From NCBI GenBank assembly GCA_018399335.1, contig JAGYNM010000011.1, positions 1-34,858 of the forward strand: DNA of 34,858 nucleotides, read 5' to 3'. The translations under genes were made by a program, and so were the position numbers. The DNA is from Bacteroidales bacterium (GTDB taxonomy: Bacteria > Bacteroidota > Bacteroidia > Bacteroidales > F082). Below, one piece after another: positions 25,725 to 34,858 of this stretch. A model generated the notes under the pieces. The model saw nothing but the letters and a program-made list of their open reading frames with translations. It was not told where the DNA came from and ran no database searches. The first letter of the stretch is position 1; every line of letters begins with the position of its first letter.

Positions 25725-27921
25725 TTTCCGACATGAATTTAAGACGCATTAACCTCATTTCTTCCTCTGAATATTCAGATTCTCCCAATTCTTTCAAGGC
25801 ATCTTCAATTGAATCGGATTCGGCTTCACTGAAATATTCATAAATATCTTCCTGATGGTATTCATCCACATATTCATCAATGTAATAGTTGATGTCGATT
25901 CGCGTTCCGCTGGCAACAATACTTTCAAGCTCAGTGAGTAATTCATCGAGCGAAAGGTTTTTAGCGTAGGCAATATCCTCTAGTGGAATTTTGCGATCGA
26001 TACTTTGGATGATATATACTTTGAGGCCGGATTTATTCACTACCGACTTAACAACCATATCGTTAGGCCGAATGATTTCGTTTTCTTCCACATACTGTTT
26101 AATCAGTTTGAGGAAGGGAGCCCCGTATTTAGATGCTTTTCCTGCTCCAACACCAACAATCTGCTGGAGTTCATCCATATTAACAGGATATTGTATCGCC
26201 ATATCTTCGAGCGACGGATCCTGAAAAATAACAAATGGTGGCAGGTTTTCTTTTTTCGAAATGGCTTTTCGAAGGTCTTTGAGCATGCTAAATAAAGTGG
26301 TGTCTGTTCCACTGCCTTTCGGTCCGGAAGCTTTTGCGTTTTCAAAGTCTTCATCATCAGGATTTTCGTAATCATGGTCCTTGGCAAGCATGATGGTATA
26401 GGGTTTTTTGATAAACTCTTTACCTTCTTTAGTGATTTTCAGGATGCCATAATTCTCGATATCTTTTACCAAAAGTTTTTGTATCAGAGCCTGACGCAAT
26501 ACTGCATTCCAGTATTTGTCGTCTTGATCTTCGCCGGCACCAAAAAACTCGTTTTTTTCGTGCTTAGCAGCTTTGATGTCGCCTGTTTTCTTTCCGGTCA
26601 GCAATTCGGCAATATGCTTAGCCTTGAATAGTTGTTTTGTGCTTACTACTGCTTCCAAAGCCAGCTTGATATCTTCCTGTCCGTCAAATTTTACTTTGGG
26701 ATTCAGACAGTTGTCGCATGAGCCACAATTTTCTTTTTCATAAGCTTCACCAAAATAGTGTAGCAGTAATTTGTGACGGCAAACCGAAGACTCGGCATAG
26801 GTAACTGTTTCAATAAGCAACTCGCGTGCGATTTCCTGTTCTGCAACGTTTTTGCCTTTATTGAATTTTTCAAGCTTTTGGATGTCTTCATAATTATAAA
26901 AAACAACGCAATTACCTTCTCCATCATCCCTTCCGGCGCGGCCGGTTTCCTGGTAATATCCTTCGATACTTTTTGGAATATCGTGATGAATTACAAAACG
27001 GATATCCGGCTTGTCTATTCCCATGCCAAAAGCAATGGTAGCAACGATTACTTCCACTTCCTCCATCAGGAATTTGTCCTGATTTATCCTGCGTGTGCTG
27101 CTATCAAGCCCAGCATGATAAGGTAGCGCCCTGATGCCGTTTACAACAAGTGTTTCGGCAATTTCTTCTACTTTTTTGCGGCTCAAACAATAAACAATGC
27201 CCGATTTGCCTGGATTGTTTTTGATGTAGCGGATGATATCTTTTGTGACATCTTTAGTTTTTGGCCGTACTTCATAGTATAAATTTGGCCTGTCAAATGA
27301 CGATTTAAAAATCTTAGCGTCTTGCACTTCAAGGTTCTTCAGAATATCCTGTTGCACTTTGAGCGTGGCAGTTGCGGTAAGCGCGATAACCGGTAAACTG
27401 GGGTTAATCGCATTAATAATTGGGCGAAGTCTTCTGTATTCAGGTCTGAAGTCATGCCCCCATTCAGAAATACAATGCGCTTCGTCAATTGCAACAAAAG
27501 CAATATTTAGTCCCCTCAGAAACTCGACAGTTTCATCTTTTGTCAAACTTTCGGGAGCAACATAGAGCAATTTTGTTTTTCCGGAAACAAGATCTTCTTT
27601 CACCTGCGTAATCTCTGCTTTTGAAAGCGAGGAGTTCATTACGTGAGCGATTCCGTTTTCGGTTCCAAAATTGCGAATCGTATCTACCTGGTTTTTCATC
27701 AGCGCAATCAGCGGCGACACAACAATGGCCGTGCCATCCTTGATTAGCGCCGGGAGCTGATAACACAGAGATTTTCCTCCACCTGTTGGCATCACAACAA
27801 AGGTGTTGTTGCCATCTAAAACACTTTTTATGATTGCCTCCTGATTACCTTTGAATTGATTAAATCCAAAAATCTTTTTGAGCAGTTCATGCAAGCCGTA
27901 TTCATCCTTCTTGGCCATCAC
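25714..27921 (-). CDS. recQ: ATP-dependent DNA helicase RecQ
   Basis: QEAIIKSVLDGNNTFVVMPTGGGKSLCYQLPAL, AIDEAHCISEWGHDFRPEYRRL, QETGRAGRDDGEG, zinc site CRHKLLLHYFGEAYEKENCGSCDNC, RQC and HRDC-like regions. Confidence 0.96.
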   Translation of the reverse strand: MMAKKDEYGLHELLKKIFGFNQFKGNQEAIIKSVLDGNNTFVVMPTGGGKSLCYQLPALIKDGTAIVVSPLIALMKNQVDTIRNFGTENGIAHVMNSSLSKAEITQVKEDLVSGKTKLLYVAPESLTKDETVEFLRGLNIAFVAIDEAHCISEWGHDFRPEYRRLRPIINAINPSLPVIALTATATLKVQQDILKNLEVQDAKIFKSSFDRPNLYYEVRPKTKDVTKDIIRYIKNNPGKSGIVYCLSRKKVEEIAETLVVNGIRALPYHAGLDSSTRRINQDKFLMEEVEVIVATIAFGMGIDKPDIRFVIHHDIPKSIEGYYQETGRAGRDDGEGNCVVFYNYEDIQKLEKFNKGKNVAEQEIARELLIETVTYAESSVCRHKLLLHYFGEAYEKENCGSCDNCLNPKVKFDGQEDIKLALEAVVSTKQLFKAKHIAELLTGKKTGDIKAAKHEKNEFFGAGEDQDDKYWNAVLRQALIQKLLVKDIENYGILKITKEGKEFIKKPYTIMLAKDHDYENPDDEDFENAKASGPKGSGTDTTLFSMLKDLRKAISKKENLPPFVIFQDPSLEDMAIQYPVNMDELQQIVGVGAGKASKYGAPFLKLIKQYVEENEIIRPNDMVVKSVVNKSGLKVYIIQSIDRKIPLEDIAYAKNLSLDELLTELESIVASGTRIDINYYIDEYVDEYHQEDIYEYFSEAESDSIEDALKELGESEYSEEEMRLMRLKFMSEIGN

Positions 27922-28022
27922 ATAAGTTATATGATTAAAAATCGTTATCTCTTTTTCAATTTTCCTGCTTAAATGCAGGAAGGTCTTTCTCGATCATTTA
28001 TGGATCTGCTTAACCTGTCCAA

Positions 28023-28030
28023 CAAATATA
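28023..28030 (-). promoter_or_regulatory. Candidate -7 element (TATATTTG on minus) for recQ
   Basis: Plus strand CAAATATA; ~100 nt upstream of the recQ start. Confidence 0.3.
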
Positions 28031-28301
28031 ATGAATTAACGTTTCCACTAACAATGTATTGCTGCAAAAAAAAGTTAAAGAATTTGATGAAAAATTTTCT
28101 AAATGGATCGTAACGTACATGTAATCAAGTTTATAAGTCTAAAATAATTTATTAAATTGAGGCAAATTTCATTTGAAAACATTTTTGCAATGCGTTGTGC
28201 CGGTCGTTTGTGTGCTGAGTTGTGCGCAATTATTGATATCATTTTATTAAGTTGACTAAGCTGAGATAGCCGATAAGCCGACCAACAGTTCATATAATGT
28301 T

Positions 28302-28309
28302 TAATTTTG
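28302..28309 (+). promoter_or_regulatory. Candidate -7 element (TAATTTTG) for kdsD
   Basis: TAnnTTTG match 38 nt upstream of the GTG start. Confidence 0.4.
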
Positions 28310-28346
28310 CCAACATCAAATTGCTTATTCATCAAAAAAGCACCAC

Positions 28347-29312
28347 GTGAAATCTACAGACGAGATCATTCAAATTGCGAAGCGCGTAATCAGTCACGAA
28401 CAGGAAGCTATTGGTCATTTGATCGCTGAGTTGGACGCTGGATTTGCTCAGGCTGTTGAGCTGATTTTTAAGAGTAAAGGTAATGTTGTAGTTACCGGTA
28501 TTGGCAAAAGCGCCATAATTGCTCAAAAAATTGTTGCCACTTTCAACTCCACGGGAACCAACGCAGTTTTTATGCATGCAGCGGATGCCATTCATGGCGA
28601 TTTAGGGATTATTCGCGACGAAGATGTTATTCTGGCTTTGTCGAAAAGTGGCGAAACACCTGAAGTAAAGGTCTTGGTTCCGCTAATTAAATCCAGAGGA
28701 AACAAACTGGTTGCTGTTGTCGGCAATCCTGATTCTTACCTTGCCCTGCAGGCAGATTTTGTTTTGAATACCTATGTAAAAACAGAAGCTTGTCCTAATA
28801 ATCTGGCGCCCACCAGCAGCACAACAGCCCAACTGGTGATGGGAGATGCCCTGGCAGTTGCTTTGTTGGAGTGCAGAGGTTTTTCGGCTCAGGATTTTGC
28901 GCGTGTTCATCCCGGAGGCGCCTTGGGCAAAAAGCTTTATTTGCGTGTTGAGGATCTTTATGTAAGAAACGAAAAACCAGCCGTTAAGCCTACCGACGAA
29001 TTACCACAGGTAATTGTAGAGATTTCAGCCAAGCGATTGGGAGCTGCTGCTGTGATTGAAGATGGAAACTTGCTGGGCATCATTACCGACGGCGACTTAA
29101 GGCGTATGTTGATGAAAACCTCAGACCTTACCGGCTTAAAAGCATCTGAAATAATGACAGCAAATCCAAAAGCAATTGATCATCAATCACTTGTAGTGGA
29201 TGCATTACAGATTATGCGCAACCACAATATCACGCAACTTCCTGTTTTGAAGGAAGGTAAATATGTTGGGGTGATTCACCTGCACGATATCCTTCACGAA
29301 GGTATTCTTTAA
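28347..29312 (+). CDS. kdsD: KpsF/GutQ family arabinose-5-phosphate isomerase (SIS plus two CBS domains)
   Basis: VVTGIGKSAIIAQKIVATFNSTGTNAVFMHAADAIHGDLGI, LALSKSGETPEV, APTSSTTAQLVMGDALAVALLE, HPGGALGKKL, CBS repeats. Start codon is GTG. Confidence 0.95.
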   Translation: MKSTDEIIQIAKRVISHEQEAIGHLIAELDAGFAQAVELIFKSKGNVVVTGIGKSAIIAQKIVATFNSTGTNAVFMHAADAIHGDLGIIRDEDVILALSKSGETPEVKVLVPLIKSRGNKLVAVVGNPDSYLALQADFVLNTYVKTEACPNNLAPTSSTTAQLVMGDALAVALLECRGFSAQDFARVHPGGALGKKLYLRVEDLYVRNEKPAVKPTDELPQVIVEISAKRLGAAAVIEDGNLLGIITDGDLRRMLMKTSDLTGLKASEIMTANPKAIDHQSLVVDALQIMRNHNITQLPVLKEGKYVGVIHLHDILHEGIL

Positions 29313-29363
29313 TACTAATTGATTAAGTTTTTCGTTTTAGCCAAACAACCAGTTTTTAATACT

Positions 29364-29711
29364 ATGGATACAGTAAAAGAGTTCAATGCATATCGTGAAA
29401 GGATGAACGACAAAATGATGTCGGCTCCTAACAATAAAATCATGAAGCGCATATACAGCCTTGATACCCTTACTTATCAGGATGGAGCGCTCGATACCAA
29501 AACAAAAGAGATGCTGGGTTTGGTGGCTTCGATGGTTTTGCGATGCGACGATTGCGTCCGTTATCATTTGCAAACCTGCCACGAGCTTGGGTTGTCGACA
29601 GAAGAAATGATGGAAATATTTGGAGTGGCAAATTTGGTCGGAGGAACTATTGTGATTCCTCACACACGCAGGGCGTTGGAATATTGGGAGGCTTTATCCG
29701 AAAATCAATAA
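29364..29711 (+). CDS. Carboxymuconolactone decarboxylase/AhpD-like family protein
   Basis: TKEMLGLVASMVLRCDDCVRYHLQTCHELGLSTEEMMEIFGVANLVGGTIVIPHTRRALEYWEAL with CxxC...H AhpD-like signature. Confidence 0.88.
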   Translation: MDTVKEFNAYRERMNDKMMSAPNNKIMKRIYSLDTLTYQDGALDTKTKEMLGLVASMVLRCDDCVRYHLQTCHELGLSTEEMMEIFGVANLVGGTIVIPHTRRALEYWEALSENQ

Positions 29712-29719
29712 ATAGTTTC

Positions 29720-32194
29720 ATGCTGTTTAGGCAAAGATTATTGATTGCTTTTTTAGTTTTGTTGCTTTTTCCGCTCCTTGGAATGGCGCAAGTGACTAAG
29801 ATACGGGGCAAAGTTACAGATGCATCAACGGGTGAAGCCATACCCTTTGCCAATGTTTTTTTGATTGGTACAACCATTGGAACTACAACCGATTTTGAGG
29901 GAGAATATTATTTTGAAACCCGCGTGCTTGCCGATTCTATCGCTACAACTTATATAGGATACGAAAAGCAGGTGAAACCAATCCGAAAGTTTCAATATCA
30001 GGAGATTAACTTCGGTTTAAGTTCAGGCGATTTTACCCTTCAGGAAGTGGTTGTTGTGGCAGGTGAAAATCCGGCTGATATCTTGTTTCGCAAGGTGATT
30101 GAAAATAAAGAGAAAAATACAAACAAAGAGTTAGAAGCTTGGGAATGTGAAGTTTATAATAAGATCCAGTTTGATGCTAATAATTTTGGAGAGAAGATCC
30201 GACAGCGAAAATTATTCAAACCTTTTGAATTTATTTTTGATTATGTGGATACATCAACCGTAAACGGCAAGGCTTATCTCCCAATTTTTATTTCCGAAGC
30301 TGTTTCCAATGTGTATTATCGCGCTCAGCCTCAGTCAAAAATTGAAAAGATAAAAGCTGCCAAGGGTTCTGGAGTCGAAAACCCAAGTTTGGCGCAGTTT
30401 ATGGGCAATCTTTATCAGGAAGTGAATGTTTACGATAATTATCTGGAGCTTTTTGGGAAGAATTTTATTAGTCCGGCAGCCAATTTTGGGTCATCTTACT
30501 ACAAATATTATTTGGTCGACAGCAGCTTTATCGATGGGCAGTGGTGTTATAAATTAATGTATAAACCCAAGCGAAAGCAGGAGCTTACTTTTACGGGGCA
30601 TATGTGGATTCATGATACTACTTATGCGATTCGGAAGGTTGAAATGGATGTTGCCAATGACGCTAATCTAAATTTTGTAACAGATGCTTCCCTTCGCCAG
30701 GAGTATAAGCAAATTGATGGCACACAGTGGATGCTTGTGCGGGATTACATCATCGCCGATTTCAATGTGGTGGAAAACAATGAGAAACTGCCTGGTTTTT
30801 TTGGCCAGCGCACTTCAGTATATTCTGATTATATCCTTAATCAGCCTCGGCCTGATGAGTTTTACAGAAGTCCGGTGCGTGTTATCGTTGAAGAGGGTAG
30901 TTTAGATTATGACGAAGAATTTTGGCAGGTTGAAAGACCAGAAGCACTATCGAAAAAGGAGCTCGGAATTTATCACATGATTGATTCAATTGAGCGTGTA
31001 CCGGTTTATCGCACCTACGTTGATGTTGTTTATATGCTGTCCTTCGGCTACCTGCCCTGGCGAAAAGTGGAGTTTGGTCCTCTGGCAAAAATATATAGCT
31101 ATAATGAAGTAGAAGGACATCGTTTTCGCATTGGCGGACGAACAAGCAATCTTTTCAGTAAAAACCTGCGTTTGGATGGTCATATTGCTTACGGACATAA
31201 AGATATGCGTATCAAATATGGCGCAGGCATGCTATATGTGTTCAACAAAAACCCGCGCAGGGCTGCCGGGATGAGTTTTAAGTATGATATCGAACAGTTG
31301 GGTTCAAGTTTTAATGCTTTTAGCGAGGATAATATTATTAGTACTTTATTTCGTCGTCAGCCATCCGACAAACTAAACCTTGTGAGTCAGTTCGATTTTT
31401 ATTACGAGCATGAATTTTTCAATGGATACTCCAATCGCTTTTTCTTAACCCATCGTGAGTTGTTTCCAACCGGAAGCTTTGTAATGGAAACCCATCAGGA
31501 AGATGGCAGTCTGCTGAAGCACAATTCGTTAATTACTTCCGAAATTGGAGTTGATATCCGTTACGCACACCGCGAAAACTATGTTATCAGGGATTTTGAT
31601 CGCATTAACCTGGGAACGCGATATCCAATTCTAAATTTGCGCTATGCGTATGGCGTTCCGGGACTTATAAATGGCGAGTATGAATATCACAGGCTTCAGG
31701 GAAGTATTTCGCAATGGTTTAATGTCGGCAATCTGGGCTGGTCGAAGTATATCCTCGAAGGAGGGCAGGTATTTGGTACACTGCCTTTTCCGCTGTTGGT
31801 TTTACATCCTGGAAATGAAACATTTATATTTGACGAATATGCCTTCAATCTCATGAATTACTACGAGTTTATTTCCGACAGGTATTTTAGTTTTTACTAT
31901 ACGCATCACTTTAATGGATTGTTTTTCAACAGAGTGCCTTTATTCAGGAAATTAAAGTGGCGTGAGGTGATTTTTGCGAAAGGCCTGGTAGGAACAATTT
32001 CTGATGCAAATTTGAACCTCAATAAGCTACCTGATGTAACTTATATGCTCGACAAACCCTATTTTGAAGCAGGTGCCGGAATCGAAAATATCTTTAAGAT
32101 AATCAGGTTAGATGGAATTTGGCGGCTTTCGCACCGCGATAATGGTAATGCAAGTAATTTTGCGGTTTTCCTTTCGCTGCATTTTGATTTTTGA
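29720..32194 (+). CDS. DUF5686 outer-membrane protein with carboxypeptidase regulatory-like domain
   Basis: Signal peptide MLFRQRLLIAFLVLLLFPLLGMAQ; KIRGKVTDASTGEAIPFANVFLIGTTIGTTTDFEGEY; long beta-rich domain ending ASNFAVFLSLHFDF. The track ORF 29543 start is an upstream extension into the previous gene. Confidence 0.85.
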   Translation: MLFRQRLLIAFLVLLLFPLLGMAQVTKIRGKVTDASTGEAIPFANVFLIGTTIGTTTDFEGEYYFETRVLADSIATTYIGYEKQVKPIRKFQYQEINFGLSSGDFTLQEVVVVAGENPADILFRKVIENKEKNTNKELEAWECEVYNKIQFDANNFGEKIRQRKLFKPFEFIFDYVDTSTVNGKAYLPIFISEAVSNVYYRAQPQSKIEKIKAAKGSGVENPSLAQFMGNLYQEVNVYDNYLELFGKNFISPAANFGSSYYKYYLVDSSFIDGQWCYKLMYKPKRKQELTFTGHMWIHDTTYAIRKVEMDVANDANLNFVTDASLRQEYKQIDGTQWMLVRDYIIADFNVVENNEKLPGFFGQRTSVYSDYILNQPRPDEFYRSPVRVIVEEGSLDYDEEFWQVERPEALSKKELGIYHMIDSIERVPVYRTYVDVVYMLSFGYLPWRKVEFGPLAKIYSYNEVEGHRFRIGGRTSNLFSKNLRLDGHIAYGHKDMRIKYGAGMLYVFNKNPRRAAGMSFKYDIEQLGSSFNAFSEDNIISTLFRRQPSDKLNLVSQFDFYYEHEFFNGYSNRFFLTHRELFPTGSFVMETHQEDGSLLKHNSLITSEIGVDIRYAHRENYVIRDFDRINLGTRYPILNLRYAYGVPGLINGEYEYHRLQGSISQWFNVGNLGWSKYILEGGQVFGTLPFPLLVLHPGNETFIFDEYAFNLMNYYEFISDRYFSFYYTHHFNGLFFNRVPLFRKLKWREVIFAKGLVGTISDANLNLNKLPDVTYMLDKPYFEAGAGIENIFKIIRLDGIWRLSHRDNGNASNFAVFLSLHFDF

Positions 32195-32234
32195 TGAAGA
32201 TCCTGTAACGGGTTTTGAATTTGACAGATTAGCT

Positions 32235-32242
32235 TAACTTTG
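32235..32242 (+). promoter_or_regulatory. Candidate -7 element (TAACTTTG) for lptB with TTTG 17 nt upstream (32214-32217)
   Basis: TTTG-N17-TAACTTTG; spacing slightly short against the commonly cited Bacteroidota consensus. Confidence 0.4.
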
Positions 32243-32283
32243 TCCGCAACGGCTTGTTGCCCGGACTTTCAAAAGAATAACAC

Positions 32284-33015
32284 ATGAAGTTACGTTCCGA
32301 AGATTTGGTTAAAAAATATCGTCAGCGCACGGTTGTAAAGCGTGTTTCAGTTGAAGTAAATCAAGGTGAGATAGTTGGTTTATTGGGGCCAAACGGAGCC
32401 GGAAAAACCACAACTTTTTATATGATTGTGGGACTTATCAAACCTTTTTCGGGGCATGTTTATCTGGACGACAAGGATATTACTGAACTGCCGATGTATA
32501 AACGTGCGCAGCATGGAATTGGTTATCTGGCGCAGGAAGCATCGGTTTTCAGGCAGATGAGTGTAGAAGACAACATCTTGTCGGTGATGCAGTTCAGGAA
32601 GGGGATGACAAAAGCCCAGCAGCAAGAAAAAATGGAAAGCCTTTTAGAAGAGTTTGGGTTGCAGCATATTCGCAAAAGTAAAGGAATTCAGCTTTCGGGA
32701 GGAGAAAGAAGACGCACGGAAATTGCACGTGCTCTGGCAGTTGATCCGCATTTTATTTTACTTGACGAACCGTTTGCCGGCGTTGATCCAATTGCTGTTG
32801 AAGACATTCAGCAAATCATTGGAAAATTACGCGAAAAAAACATTGGGATTCTAATTACAGATCATAATGTTCACGAAACACTTTCAATTACCGACAGGGC
32901 TTACTTGCTTTTTGAAGGTTCTATTTTGAAAGCCGGAACATCAGAAGACCTTGCGTCGGATGATCATGTGAGAAAAGTATATCTGGGACAGAATTTCGAG
33001 CTGCGCAAAAAGTAG
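32284..33015 (+). CDS. lptB: LPS export ABC transporter ATP-binding protein
   Basis: [102 protein letters not shown]. Confidence 0.96.
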   Translation: MKLRSEDLVKKYRQRTVVKRVSVEVNQGEIVGLLGPNGAGKTTTFYMIVGLIKPFSGHVYLDDKDITELPMYKRAQHGIGYLAQEASVFRQMSVEDNILSVMQFRKGMTKAQQQEKMESLLEEFGLQHIRKSKGIQLSGGERRRTEIARALAVDPHFILLDEPFAGVDPIAVEDIQQIIGKLREKNIGILITDHNVHETLSITDRAYLLFEGSILKAGTSEDLASDDHVRKVYLGQNFELRKK

Positions 33016-33747
33016 TTATTGCTGAATATCAGCTAAAAAAACCACCAGCGACAGAAATAGGTAAGTCAAAATAACAAAAGGAATGGCCAGTGCCTGGAAG
33101 GCAATAATCAGTCCGAGTGAGACAAGCAGAAAAAACCAACGGATTTCATTTCCTTTCCAACTCAGTTTTTTAAACTTCAAACCAAATAATGGCAGGTTGG
33201 AAACCATCAAAATAGAGGCCAGTAAAGCAATTCCTATATAAAAATAAGTATTAGTCATTACCATATAAAGTAAAGATTGGTCTTCATACAATTGAGTACG
33301 GATTAGAGGTAGCGCGGCAATAAGCAATCCGGCGGCAGGAGAGGGCAGGCCTTTAAAATTTTCAGTTTGCGATTCATCAACATTGAATTTTGCAAGGCGA
33401 TAAGCTGCAAAAAGTGGAACAATAAAAGCGATGAAAGGCAAAACGTCAAATCCGGCAATTTCCCAACTCATGCGGCCATGGCTCATCAAAATCAGTTTAT
33501 GTAGTATAAATGCCGGTGCCACGCCAAATGAAACCACATCGGCCAGCGAATCCAATTGCTCACCGATGTTGGAATATGCCTTTAGCAAGCGCGCTGCAAA
33601 TCCATCCAAAAAGTCAAAAACAGCTGCAATGAAGATCAGGTAAGCAGCTTGATCTAATTGCCCTTCAAACACAAAGTAGATCGCTAAAATCCCAGAAAGC
33701 AAATTGAGCAAGGTCAGGAGATTTGGAAGGAATTTAAAGAATCTCAT
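33016..33747 (-). CDS. pssA: CDP-diacylglycerol--serine O-phosphatidyltransferase
   Basis: CDP-alcohol phosphatidyltransferase motif DFLDGFAARLLKAYSNIGEQLDSLADVVSFGVAP; multiple TM segments. Confidence 0.94.
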   Translation of the reverse strand: MRFFKFLPNLLTLLNLLSGILAIYFVFEGQLDQAAYLIFIAAVFDFLDGFAARLLKAYSNIGEQLDSLADVVSFGVAPAFILHKLILMSHGRMSWEIAGFDVLPFIAFIVPLFAAYRLAKFNVDESQTENFKGLPSPAAGLLIAALPLIRTQLYEDQSLLYMVMTNTYFYIGIALLASILMVSNLPLFGLKFKKLSWKGNEIRWFFLLVSLGLIIAFQALAIPFVILTYLFLSLVVFLADIQQ

Positions 33748-33906
33748 AGGTCAGGTTTTCTTGGATTTCTTAGGTCAAAAGTACATGATTTTTTCTTTCA
33801 ACCGAAGAGGTTTTCCTGTTGTTGTGCAATTGTATTTCAACACAGCTTCGAAATTTTTGAAAAAGCCACTTTCGTAGTTGTTGCTGATTGTTGGTTAATT
33901 GGCTTT

Positions 33907-33939
33907 TTTGAAGCATATTGGCATTTTTTGATATTTTTG
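33907..33939 (+). promoter_or_regulatory. Candidate Bacteroidota promoter TTTG-N21-TATTTTTG
   Basis: TTTG at 33907-33910 and TAnnTTTG at 33932-33939, 22 nt upstream of ATG 33961. Confidence 0.55.
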
Positions 33940-33960
33940 CTGCAAATTAAAACAAGAAAC

Positions 33961-34858
33961 ATGAACAAGAAATTTTACTTTTTGATGGGTTTCTTTGCCC
34001 TGATTTTTTTGAAAGCAGAAGCACAGTTTGAAATTTCGGCTGAGTTAAGACCTCGTTTTGAATTGAATGACGGTTATGTAGGTGTTCCTACAATAGATAC
34101 CGAGCCAACTTATTTTGTTTCACAACGAAGCCGGATTAACCTCAGTCTGAATAAAGAAAAATACCGCATGTATTTCAGTCTGCAGGATGTTCGCGTTTGG
34201 GGTAATGATAATATTGCTACCGGTACGGGTGTTTTTATGAATACCGCATCAACCGGACTACATCAGGTGTGGGCCGAATTTGATGTGTTTAAAAACTCCC
34301 GCATTCGTGTTGGACGCCAGGAATTTAAATATGATGACCAGCGTTTGCTCGCCTGGAGAAACTGGAATCAAAATGGATTAACCTATGATGCGTTGCTCTA
34401 TTCTTACAAAAGAGAAGGCTGGCAATTTGATGTTGCGCTTTCCTATAATAACGATGGTACAGGTGCTTTTGGAGTAAATGATTTTGATGTAGATCCCATC
34501 AACAGACGTTTGCGCACCTTGAACTTTATCTACCTCAAAAATCAGATCACTGATGAATTTAGCCTTTCTATGTTAAACCTGTTGACTGGTTATCAGAAAG
34601 ACAAAACCACCTCGACCACCTACCTGATGGCTACACAAGGTTTTTATGGTGAGTATAAAAAGAATGCTTTCACCGGAAAGTTTAATGCGTATTACCAATA
34701 CGGAAAAAGCCAGACCGGCAAAGATGTTTCGGCCTATATGCTTACTGCCGAAGTAGATTATAAGGCCCGGAAAATAAGTATCGGAGCCGGAATTGACGTT
34801 TTAAGTGGTCAGGATGCCAGCAACACAGATGCTGATTATCAACAAAAATACCATGCAT
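33961..34858 (+). CDS. Outer-membrane beta-barrel/alginate-export-like porin, truncated at window end
   Basis: Own translation MNKKFYFLMGFFALIFLKAEAQFEISAELRPRFELNDGYV...FVSQRSRINLSLNKEKYRMYFSLQDVRVWG...SRIRVGRQEFKYDDQRLLAWRNWNQNGLTYDALLY...; open to the window end. Confidence 0.8.
   Translation, partial: MNKKFYFLMGFFALIFLKAEAQFEISAELRPRFELNDGYVGVPTIDTEPTYFVSQRSRINLSLNKEKYRMYFSLQDVRVWGNDNIATGTGVFMNTASTGLHQVWAEFDVFKNSRIRVGRQEFKYDDQRLLAWRNWNQNGLTYDALLYSYKREGWQFDVALSYNNDGTGAFGVNDFDVDPINRRLRTLNFIYLKNQITDEFSLSMLNLLTGYQKDKTTSTTYLMATQGFYGEYKKNAFTGKFNAYYQYGKSQTGKDVSAYMLTAEVDYKARKISIGAGIDVLSGQDASNTDADYQQKYHA

Noticed and set aside
27962-27981. Small hairpin TTCCTGC/GCAGGAA in the recQ 5' region
   Set aside because: Only a 7-bp stem in AT-rich DNA; could arise by chance and no companion signal was seen.
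27922-28346. 425-bp recQ-kdsD intergenic region examined for an ncRNA or tRNA
   Set aside because: No cloverleaf, conserved riboswitch-like core or terminator seen by eye; only -7 promoter candidates.
29543-29719. N-terminal extension of the DUF5686 ORF overlapping the AhpD-like gene
   Set aside because: The signal peptide begins at 29720; the upstream part is out-of-frame reading of the previous gene.
1-34858. CRISPR arrays, prophage, insertion sequences, defense islands, biosynthetic clusters
   Set aside because: No spaced direct repeats, transposase/integrase, phage structural, Cas, restriction-modification, NRPS or PKS motifs seen in the ORF translations.

Overview
This 34.9-kb window looks like a Bacteroidota chromosome segment: several TAnnTTTG-type -7 promoter candidates, T9SS C-terminal sorting domains, SusC-like TonB receptor, DUF5686, DUF4296. 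It is densely coded, about 29 genes. Most are core functions: era (partial), der, Hsp15-like S4 protein, pyrC, DPM1-like glycosyltransferase, folE, mfd, trhO, hpt, adk, malQ, deoC, recQ, kdsD, lptB, pssA. I saw no rRNA, tRNA, CRISPR array, transposase or prophage genes. Items most worth a second look: (1) a single ORF with two tandem adenylate kinase domains, where the second keeps the P-loop but has lost several catalytic motifs (TGD->TGK, DGFPRT->KGFPRT, GRxDD->RRRLYD), suggesting an active kinase fused to a pseudokinase; (2) a minus-strand cluster of T9SS lamin-tail protein, TonB-dependent receptor and T9SS endonuclease I/OB-fold protein, a candidate extracellular-DNA scavenging locus; (3) a GH77 4-alpha-glucanotransferase gene whose last ~0.7 kb holds about eight single-base, mostly homopolymer, indels while the encoded protein stays recognisable, pointing to a local assembly-quality problem or very recent pseudogenization; (4) mutually exclusive hairpins upstream of that gene; (5) an Asn-Gly-repeat N-terminal extension on FolE. 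No computation was run. All family calls are from reading the translated sequence, and no single system here can be claimed as certainly new.
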